This document shows, piece after piece, positions 5,406 to 11,034 of a stretch of 11,034 nt of DNA. The position numbers and the translations under genes are program-made. Source of the DNA: Clostridia bacterium (GTDB lineage Bacteria; Bacillota; Clostridia; Oscillospirales; Acutalibacteraceae); contig JAFWRV010000064.1 of assembly GCA_017519685.1 (NCBI GenBank), forward strand, positions 1 to 11,034. Reading direction: 5' to 3'. The notes under the pieces were generated by a model, which made no database searches, was not told the DNA's origin, and was given only the letters and a program-made list of their open reading frames with translations. Position 1 is the first letter of the stretch; each line of letters begins with the position of its first letter.

Positions 5406-6476
5406 TTATTCTATTATTCCTCCGCCGAGAACCGTGTCGCCGTCGTAAAAGACAGCCGACTGTCCCGGGGTAATCGCTCTCTGCGGCTCATCGAAAATCA
5501 GCGTCGCTCTGTCACTGCCGTCAGGAATTGCCGCGGCGGGCCGTTCCTTCTGATTGTAACGGATTTTTGCGGTGCATCTGAATTCTCCCTGCGGTGTCTC
5601 GCCGGAAATCCAGTTGATTTCACCGACTCTGACCTCTCTTCGGAACAGGTCGCTGTTGCTGCCGAGAGTAACGGTATTGTCTTTAGCCGAAATCCCGCAG
5701 ACATATCTCGGCTCTCCGAAGGCGGTCCCGAGACCTTTTCTCTGACCGATTGTGTAATGGATAACGCCGAGATGAGTGCCGATAACATTTCCCTGCATAT
5801 CAAGGAAATCACCCTTTTGAGGTTTGATGCCCGTGAACCTTTCTATCGCCGAGGCGTAATCGCCGTCGGGAACGAAGCATATATCCTGACTGTCGGGCTT
5901 CGAGGCGTTTATAAAGCCGTTTTCTTCGGCAATTTCACGCACCCGTGTCTTCGGCATCCCGCCGAGAGGAAACAGGGTGTGGGCGAGCTGCTCCTGAGTC
6001 AGCGAATAAAGCACATAACTCTGGTCCTTTCGCTCGTCAATTCCCTTTTTAAGAAGGTATTTTCCGTTTTCGTCCTTCTCAATGCGGGCATAGTGGCCTG
6101 TCGCTATATAATCACATCCGAGCACCTTCGCTCTTTCGTAAAGACGGTCGAATTTCATATAGCGGTTGCAGTCGATACAGGGATTCGGGGTTTTTCCCTC
6201 AAGATAGGACGCCGTGAATTTATTGATTATCTTTTCACGGAAATCGTCACCGAAATTAAAGACATAATACGGTATTCCGAGCCGTCTGGCTACGCTTCCG
6301 GCATCCTCTGTGTCCTCAAGCGAACAGCAGGTGCGGGAATCACTCAGACCGATGTCGCCGTTATCATAGAGCTTCATCGTGCAGCCGATACAGTCAAAGC
6401 CTTTTTGGCTGCACATCAGAGCGGCAACGCTGCTGTCAACACCGCCGCTCATTGCTATCAATACTTTTTCAGACAT
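5406..6476 (-). CDS. mnmA: tRNA-specific 2-thiouridylase MnmA (TrmU), Cys-rich variant
   Basis: A 356-residue cytoplasmic enzyme that activates U34 of tRNA-Lys, -Glu and -Gln with ATP and installs sulfur to make 2-thiouridine. The PP-loop SGGVDSS (10-16) binds ATP. The two cysteines matching the E. coli catalytic pair C102/C199 are C103 in NPCIDCN and C200 in DSQDICF. The position of E. coli D99 is here C100, giving a CxxC plus one distant Cys. That is the ligand set of Fe-S dependent tRNA thiolases such as TtuA and TtcA, so a cluster is likely by inference. An extra Cys pair, C50-C51 (RTCCSLED), is also present. The central tRNA-binding and C-terminal beta-barrel parts are complete. The ATG is 10 nt after the rnfB stop with no clear Shine-Dalgarno sequence, so translation may rely on coupling to rnfB. 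No cysteine desulfurase gene is in view. Confidence 0.96.
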   Translation of the reverse strand: MSEKVLIAMSGGVDSSVAALMCSQKGFDCIGCTMKLYDNGDIGLSDSRTCCSLEDTEDAGSVARRLGIPYYVFNFGDDFREKIINKFTASYLEGKTPNPCIDCNRYMKFDRLYERAKVLGCDYIATGHYARIEKDENGKYLLKKGIDERKDQSYVLYSLTQEQLAHTLFPLGGMPKTRVREIAEENGFINASKPDSQDICFVPDGDYASAIERFTGIKPQKGDFLDMQGNVIGTHLGVIHYTIGQRKGLGTAFGEPRYVCGISAKDNTVTLGSNSDLFRREVRVGEINWISGETPQGEFRCTAKIRYNQKERPAAAIPDGSDRATLIFDEPQRAITPGQSAVFYDGDTVLGGGIIE

Positions 6477-6486
6477 AGTGTTTAAT

Positions 6487-7323
6487 TCAGGCGGAAACGG
6501 ATACCGCCGTTTTCTTTGTAAGACTTACAAGGTCAATCGCGCCGACCGGGCAGGATTCGTGGCATTTTCCGCAGCCGATACATTTCTCGTAATCAACCTT
6601 CGCGCAGAATCTGTCAATCGTAATCGCTTCCTGTTCGCAGGTCTTGACGCACTTCATACAGCCGATACAGCCGGCGGAGCATTCCTTGCGGGTCTGGGCT
6701 CCCTTGTCGTGATTCTTGCAGAGAACCGCGGCTTCGGTTTCCTCAAGGGGAAGCATCTCAATAAGACCTTTCGGGCAGGTTGAAACACATTTCTTACAAG
6801 CTCTGCAAAGGTGCGGGTCTATTCTCGCGATACCGTCGCAGATTTTTATCGCGCCGTATTCACAGACGTTCATACAGTCGCCGTAACCGACACAGCCGTA
6901 AATACATTCCTTGGGACCGCCGAATACCTGGGAAGCCATACGGCAGCTGCGTATGCCCTGGTATTCAAGCTTCTGAACCGAATTGCCGTTGTGACCTCTG
7001 CAGAGCACTATCGCGGCAACGGGTTTGACCGTCTGCGCCTCAACGCCGAGTATTTCGCTGATTGCTTTCGCGGCGTCGTTGCCGCCGGGATTGCAGAGCG
7101 CCGTGTTTGTTGTTTCTCCCTTGGCGAGAGCGGCGGCATAGCCGTCACATCCTGAAAATCCGCAGGCGCCGCAGTTTGCTCCGGGCAGACATTCGCGGAT
7201 TTGAGTTTCCTTTTCGTCAACGGGTACTGCAAAGACTTTTGAAGCGATAGCGAGCATAAGAGCCGCTATTGCGCCTGTGACCGCAAGGATTACCACGGCG
7301 ATTATAATAAGTTGAGTATTCAT
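6487..7323 (-). CDS. rnfB: Rnf complex subunit B, multi-cluster ferredoxin-like protein
   Basis: A 278-residue subunit thought to be the entry point for electrons from ferredoxin into the Rnf complex. One N-terminal helix (residues 5-28) anchors it. Next comes the Fe-S domain C45-x5-C51-x2-C54-x4-C59 (ECLPGANCGACGFSGC). Then follow several ferredoxin-type cysteine sets: C140/C144/C150/C154 in an atypical CX3CX5CX3C spacing, C173/C176/C179/C183P, C219/C222/C225/C229, and C248/C251/C254/C258P. That makes about five [4Fe-4S] clusters, more than in proteobacterial RnfB and as expected for clostridial and acetogen types. The start at 7323 follows GGAGG (7331-7335 on the opposite strand) by 7 nt. 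It lies 12 nt after the rnfA stop and is followed by mnmA. Confidence 0.96.
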   Translation of the reverse strand: MNTQLIIIAVVILAVTGAIAALMLAIASKVFAVPVDEKETQIRECLPGANCGACGFSGCDGYAAALAKGETTNTALCNPGGNDAAKAISEILGVEAQTVKPVAAIVLCRGHNGNSVQKLEYQGIRSCRMASQVFGGPKECIYGCVGYGDCMNVCEYGAIKICDGIARIDPHLCRACKKCVSTCPKGLIEMLPLEETEAAVLCKNHDKGAQTRKECSAGCIGCMKCVKTCEQEAITIDRFCAKVDYEKCIGCGKCHESCPVGAIDLVSLTKKTAVSVSA

Positions 7324-7335
7324 TACGCCGCCTCC

Positions 7336-7920
7336 TTAATGACCGAATATGCCTTCGACAACGCCCGCGAATCCCTGGAAGGAAAGCGAAACGAGCGACG
7401 CGGCAATAAGTGTGACAGGGAGTCCCTGAAGCGCCTTGGGGATGTCGTTGCCTTCAAGTCTTTCCCTGATACCGGCAAACATAACCATGGCCACAAGAAA
7501 ACCGACTCCGCCGCCGATTGAGTTAATCATCGATGAAAGGAAGGTGTATTCCTTTTCTACATTCAGAAGAACAACGCCGAGAACAGCGCAGTTCGTTGTG
7601 ATAAGCGGCAGATAAATTCCGAGCGCCTGATAGAGCGAGGGAATGAATTTTTTCAGCACGATTTCAACGAACTGAACAAGAGCCGCTATAACGAGGATGA
7701 ATACGATGGTCTGCATATATTCAAGCCCGTTTTTAACAAGTAAATATTTATTGATGGGGTAGGTGACGGCGGTGGCGAGCGCCATAACGAAGATAACCGC
7801 CAGCGACATACCCGTCGCGGTGTTGAGCTTTTTGGAAACGCCGAGGAACGGGCAGATTCCGAGGAACTGGCAGAGAATGAAGTTTTCTGTAAGAATAGCA
7901 GTCAAGAATATCGCAATCAT
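7336..7920 (-). CDS. rnfA: Rnf complex subunit A, integral membrane
   Basis: A 194-residue protein with six predicted helices, paralogous to RnfE and to NqrE. It forms, with RnfE, the membrane core that passes electrons across the bilayer. The two half-helix cysteines that share an intramembrane [2Fe-2S] cluster with RnfE are present: C23 in GICPFLG and C111 in TTNCAVLG. The inverted-repeat topology shows in the matching motifs. The ATG at 7920 overlaps the rnfE stop by 4 nt (ATGA) and has AGGAGG about 10 nt upstream. Length is normal for the family and nothing is missing. Confidence 0.97.
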   Translation of the reverse strand: MIAIFLTAILTENFILCQFLGICPFLGVSKKLNTATGMSLAVIFVMALATAVTYPINKYLLVKNGLEYMQTIVFILVIAALVQFVEIVLKKFIPSLYQALGIYLPLITTNCAVLGVVLLNVEKEYTFLSSMINSIGGGVGFLVAMVMFAGIRERLEGNDIPKALQGLPVTLIAASLVSLSFQGFAGVVEGIFGH

Positions 7921-8675
7921 TCAGCAGAACCCTCCTTTACTGTTGACGGACAGCCGTCTTTGCTGTCAATCAGTGCGCAGGACTTTGCCATCGGGCAGGC
8001 GGCGCATCCGCCGAGTTCGGCTTTGGGCTTTCCTTTTCCTTCCGCGACCTTGTTGGCGAGAGCCATGATAAGGCCGAATACAAGGAAGCCGCCGGGAGCC
8101 ATGATGAATATTCCGATGGGGTCGCTGAGAATATTGTGGAATCCCGTGAAGCTTTCAACTCCGAAAAGTCTTGTAAGACTGTTGATTCCGTCAAGGAATG
8201 AACCCGAGCCGAGAACCTCTCTGACAGTTGCCATAACCACAAGAGCGAATGTGAAGCCGATTCCCATTCCGAGACCGTCAAGGAATGACGCGGGAACGGA
8301 ATTCTTGCCTGCGAACGCTTCGGCTCTGCCGAGGATGATGCAGTTAACAACTATAAGGGGAAGATAAACGCCGAGAGCATCGTTGAGCGCGGGCACAAAC
8401 GCCTTGACAAGCATCTGCACTATCGTAACGAATGAAGCGATAACAACGATGTAGGCGGGAATTCTGATTTTTGAGGGAATAATTTTTCTGAGTGCGGAAA
8501 TAACCACGTTGGAGCAGATAAGAACCAGCGTTGCCGCGATACCCATACCTATGGAGTTTGTCACGGAAACGGACGTCGCAAGGGTGGGGCAGGTTCCGAG
8601 CACAAGCCGGAGAACCGGGTTTTCTTTAATTATGCCCTTTGAAAATTCACGGGCAAGAGATTTGTTTTCAGCCAT
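7917..8675 (-). CDS. rnfE: Rnf complex subunit E, with a Cys-rich C-terminal tail
   Basis: A 252-residue integral membrane subunit, partner of RnfA. The half-helix cysteines C29 (LGTCPTLA) and C112 (VVNCIILG) should complete the shared intramembrane [2Fe-2S] cluster. The six-helix core ends at about residue 210. Beyond it is a hydrophilic tail of about 37 residues with C224, C227, C233 and C242 (GGCAACPMAKSC, then DGCPS), which the proteobacterial proteins, as I know them, lack. It could bind an extra Fe-S cluster or zinc. The start at 8675 has the strongest ribosome binding site of the operon (AAGGAGGTGAG) and overlaps the rnfG end by 8 nt. Core assignment is firm; the tail's role is unknown. 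Confidence 0.96.
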   Translation of the reverse strand: MAENKSLAREFSKGIIKENPVLRLVLGTCPTLATSVSVTNSIGMGIAATLVLICSNVVISALRKIIPSKIRIPAYIVVIASFVTIVQMLVKAFVPALNDALGVYLPLIVVNCIILGRAEAFAGKNSVPASFLDGLGMGIGFTFALVVMATVREVLGSGSFLDGINSLTRLFGVESFTGFHNILSDPIGIFIMAPGGFLVFGLIMALANKVAEGKGKPKAELGGCAACPMAKSCALIDSKDGCPSTVKEGSAE

Positions 8676-9231
8676 TTGTGCTCACCTCCTTCTGAATTTC
8701 GGCATAGCAGAGCAATGCGTTGTTGACCGCGTCGGTGATACCGGTTGAGGTCTTTGTCGCTCCTGATACCGCGTCGATCTTGCCGCCGTTTTTGCTCAGT
8801 GCGGCTCCGTCTTTGAGTCCGGGGAACTGTTTGAGAAAGTTCTCGTTCGTTGTCAGTTTTCCTCCGACGGAAGGCGTTTCGTCAATTTCAAGGAAATTGA
8901 GTTTGGTAACCGAACCGTCGGCGCCGATACCGACCATAAGAGTGATTTCGCCGTTGTAGCCGCCTTTACCGACCGCGGTCACGGCGTAACCGATAACTTT
9001 TCCGCCGGCGTCTTTTACCGTTGCGTAGGAGCCGAAACTGTTTTCTCCTCTTTCGGAGAAATCCTTGCCTTCGGGGATTACGTCAGCCATGGCTTCCTGC
9101 TCGGCTTTGATTCTGTTGGCTTCGATTGTCGGAGCCGTGACCTCGTTTGTCAGCGCGAGCAGCGCCGCGGCGACGAGGCATATTGCGAAAAGAATAAAGG
9201 TGGGAACAAAATAATCTTTAAATGATTTCAT
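8668..9231 (-). CDS. rnfG: Rnf complex subunit G, covalent FMN protein
   Basis: A 187-residue subunit with one N-terminal helix (about residues 9-29) and an extracytoplasmic FMN-binding domain. The flavinylation motif D-x-x-S-G-A-T is at 153-159 (DAVSGAT), with T159 as the residue that should carry FMN through a phosphoester bond, attached by ApbE. No apbE gene is in this window, so that enzyme must be encoded elsewhere. The domain also has the GYNGEI segment (91-96) usual in these proteins. The ATG at 9231 overlaps the rnfD stop by 4 nt; a GGGGGAG ribosome binding site lies upstream inside rnfD. Confidence 0.96.
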   Translation of the reverse strand: MKSFKDYFVPTFILFAICLVAAALLALTNEVTAPTIEANRIKAEQEAMADVIPEGKDFSERGENSFGSYATVKDAGGKVIGYAVTAVGKGGYNGEITLMVGIGADGSVTKLNFLEIDETPSVGGKLTTNENFLKQFPGLKDGAALSKNGGKIDAVSGATKTSTGITDAVNNALLCYAEIQKEVSTNG

Positions 9232-10211
9232 GCTGTCTCCCCCTTTGCCTTTTTCTCTTTCTTGGGAGTACCGAACGGCTTGGGAGTGGTTGCTCTCTCA
9301 ATGAGAGGAGTAAGCACGTTCATAAGTATAATCGAATAGGATACGCCCTCGGGAAGAGAACCGAAAAGTCTGATAAGACAGGTGAAAAGTCCGCATCCGA
9401 TACCGAAAATTATCTTGCCCTTGGTATTGATGGGGCTTGTGGTGTAGTCCGTTGCCATGAAAATCGCGCCAAGGCACAGACCGCCGCTCATAAGCTGGCG
9501 GGCAACATATTCAAAATCGCCCTTGCCCGCGATGAGCATAATGACCGCGACCGTGAGAATATAACTTACGGGAATAAGGGGTCTGATAACTTTTCTTGCA
9601 ATAAGATAAAGTCCGCCGGCGAGAATTGCCGCAATGCAGGTTTCGCCGAGACATCCGCCTCTGACACCGAGGAACATATCGAGCATTGAGGGAAGCTCTT
9701 CCGGAGCGGCAACGAGAGGAGTCGCTCCCGTCAGCGCCTCAACGCCGGTAAGATTCATAATGCCGGCAAGCGGCTGAGTCCATTTCATCATCTGTCCGAA
9801 TGAAAGGAGCATGAAAATTCTGCCCGCGATGGCGGGATTGACAAAGTTCTGACCGATGCCGCCGAAGCACTGCTTGACGATAATAATCGCAAACGCGTCT
9901 CCGACTACAAGCATCCAGATGGGAAGACCCGAGGGGACATTGAACGCGAGAAGCATTCCCGTGACCACCGCGCTGAGGTCTCCGACGGTGCAGTTCTTTT
10001 TAAGAACGAATTTTCTCATCGCCCACTCAAAGAATACGCAGGCGGCAACGGAGACAACCGTCAGAAGCAGAGCGCGCAGACCGAAGATTACGACCGACGC
10101 GACAAGCGACGGAATCATGGCGATGATAACGTCAAGCATTATGCTTTTTGTTGTCGTTTTTGAGCGGGTGTGAGGAGAAGCGCTGACTTTCAGCATTTTT
10201 CCGTCAATCAT
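9228..10211 (-). CDS. rnfD: Rnf complex subunit D, membrane flavoprotein
   Basis: A 327-residue polytopic membrane subunit related to NqrB, thought to be part of the ion-translocating path. The covalent FMN site is TGATPL (161-166), with T164 as the acceptor. Other family marks are SPHTRS (12-17) at the cytoplasmic N-terminus, FVNPAIAGR (123-131), and MATDYTTSPI near residue 254. The tail is strongly basic (PKKEKKAKGE), as expected for a cytoplasmic end. The start at 10211 has GGAGG 10 nt upstream and overlaps the rnfC stop by 4 nt (ATGA); the next Met at residue 6 lies too far from the ribosome binding site. The sequence does not tell whether Na+ or H+ is pumped. Confidence 0.96.
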   Translation of the reverse strand: MIDGKMLKVSASPHTRSKTTTKSIMLDVIIAMIPSLVASVVIFGLRALLLTVVSVAACVFFEWAMRKFVLKKNCTVGDLSAVVTGMLLAFNVPSGLPIWMLVVGDAFAIIIVKQCFGGIGQNFVNPAIAGRIFMLLSFGQMMKWTQPLAGIMNLTGVEALTGATPLVAAPEELPSMLDMFLGVRGGCLGETCIAAILAGGLYLIARKVIRPLIPVSYILTVAVIMLIAGKGDFEYVARQLMSGGLCLGAIFMATDYTTSPINTKGKIIFGIGCGLFTCLIRLFGSLPEGVSYSIILMNVLTPLIERATTPKPFGTPKKEKKAKGETA

Positions 10212-11034
10212 TTTTTAGCCGCCTCCTCTCTGAGCATGGCTTTAGCCAATCTCATATACTGAACAAGGTGTTTGCCCGCGGGGCAGGAATACGCGCACGA
10301 GCCGCATTCCATGCAGACATTGACACCGATTCGTTTCATTGTTTCCGTATCCTTTGCCTTGACTGCTCTGACTATATTTGTCGGCATCAGGCTGAGCGGA
10401 CACGCGGCGACGCATCTGCCGCAGCGTATGCAGTCCGTTTCGGGTTTAAGATACGCGTCCTCTGCCGCGAGAGCAAGAATGGCGTTATTCTGCTTGAGGA
10501 CCGGGAGGTCGGTGCCGACGATTGAAAGTCCCATCATCGGACCGCCCGTGATGATTTTCGCGGGCTCGCATTTGAAGCCGCCGCAGAAATCTATGATTTC
10601 GCCGATATTTGTTCCGATGGGAACCCTGACGTTTTTCGGCTCTGCAATCGCGGAACCGTCAACCGTCAGCGAACGGCTGACGAGAGGTTTGCCCGTTTTG
10701 AGATATCTCGAAATGAACGCGACCGAAGCGACGTTCATAACGACACAGCCGACATCCGCGGGAAGTTTTCCCGGAGGAACCTGTCTGCCGGTCGCGGACT
10801 GGACCATCATTTTCTCCGCGCCCTGAGGATATTTTGAGTCAAGCACCATCAGGCGCACTTCGTTACCCTCGTCAAGATCCTTGTCGGCAATTCTCTTGAG
10901 CACATTGAACGCCTCGGGTTTATTGTCCTCTGCGGCGATAATGACGCTCTTGAATCCGAGTATTTCCTTGATGGTATATACTGCGGAAAGGATATCCCAT
11001 GAGTTTTCGATACACTCACGGTAGTCAACCGTAA
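10208..11034 (-). CDS. rnfC: Rnf complex subunit C, 3' part only (N-terminus outside the window)
   Basis: The last 274 residues of the NADH-interacting peripheral subunit. The reading frame stays open to the window edge: its first visible residues are TVDYRECIENSWDIL, followed by KEILGFKSVIIAAEDNKPEA, which matches the family, so the GTG at 10903 is not the real start. Two [4Fe-4S] ferredoxin motifs are visible near the C-terminus: CIRCGRCVAACP and CMECGSCAYSCP, each CX2CX2CX3CP. GGPMMG, a conserved block of the FMN/NADH domain, lies upstream of them. The missing part should hold the N-terminal glycine-rich nucleotide-binding region, and the operon promoter lies beyond it. rnfD starts within the rnfC stop codon. 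Confidence 0.96.
   Translation of the reverse strand, partial: TVDYRECIENSWDILSAVYTIKEILGFKSVIIAAEDNKPEAFNVLKRIADKDLDEGNEVRLMVLDSKYPQGAEKMMVQSATGRQVPPGKLPADVGCVVMNVASVAFISRYLKTGKPLVSRSLTVDGSAIAEPKNVRVPIGTNIGEIIDFCGGFKCEPAKIITGGPMMGLSIVGTDLPVLKQNNAILALAAEDAYLKPETDCIRCGRCVAACPLSLMPTNIVRAVKAKDTETMKRIGVNVCMECGSCAYSCPAGKHLVQYMRLAKAMLREEAAKK

Noticed and set aside
5346..6485. A 379-codon plus-strand open frame
   Set aside because: It is antisense to mnmA, a clear and complete gene, has no family motifs, and would run through the terminator hairpin. It is a shadow of the mnmA codon pattern.
9222..9689. Plus-strand open frames within the Rnf operon (for example 9222-9689 and 10272-10826)
   Set aside because: They lie wholly antisense to rnfD and rnfC, which have complete motifs and ribosome binding sites, and show no features of real proteins.
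10208..10903. rnfC starting at the GTG at 10903
   Set aside because: The frame continues open to the window edge with recognisable RnfC sequence, so this is an internal codon and the gene is cut by the window.

Overview
This 11 kb window looks like ordinary chromosome from an anaerobic Gram-positive bacterium, most likely a member of the class Clostridia (Bacillota). The basis is the rnfCDGEAB gene order, strong GGAGG-type ribosome binding sites, near-consensus sigma-A promoters, lipoprotein signal peptides with Firmicute-style lipoboxes, and GTG and TTG starts. I see no phage, transposon, integrase or CRISPR sequence.

Layout, left to right. A tRNA-Gly(GCC) gene with its own intrinsic terminator opens the window (7-113). 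A strong promoter (141-168) then drives a single plus-strand gene for a GPH-family (MelB-like) sugar:cation symporter (199-1656). Immediately after its stop codon a second promoter (1661-1689) begins a tight plus-strand metal-uptake operon (1720-5345). It encodes a small Cys/His membrane protein, a ZnuA/TroA-like binding lipoprotein, an ABC ATPase, an ABC-3 permease, and a lipoprotein with two OB-like repeats. A bidirectional terminator (5365-5397) separates this from a long minus-strand operon reading in from the right edge. That operon is rnfC (its N-terminus lies outside the window), rnfD, rnfG, rnfE, rnfA and rnfB, followed 10 nt later by mnmA.

How the genes work together. The plus-strand operon should import a divalent transition metal, most likely zinc: the lipoprotein binds it outside the membrane, the permease passes it through and the ATPase powers the step. 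The first and last genes are accessory proteins of unknown function that probably handle metal at the cell surface. The minus-strand operon encodes the Rnf complex, which couples electron flow between reduced ferredoxin and NAD+ to Na+ or H+ pumping. MnmA installs 2-thiouridine at the tRNA wobble position; here it has a CxxC-plus-C cysteine set that suggests an Fe-S cluster enzyme.

The points most worth a second look are the unknown Cys/His small protein and OB-repeat lipoprotein bracketing the metal transporter, the altered metal site and poly-Glu loop of the binding protein, the Fe-S-type MnmA attached to the Rnf operon, and the Cys-rich tail of RnfE. I found no evidence of a wholly new multi-gene system; the novelty is in details of known ones.
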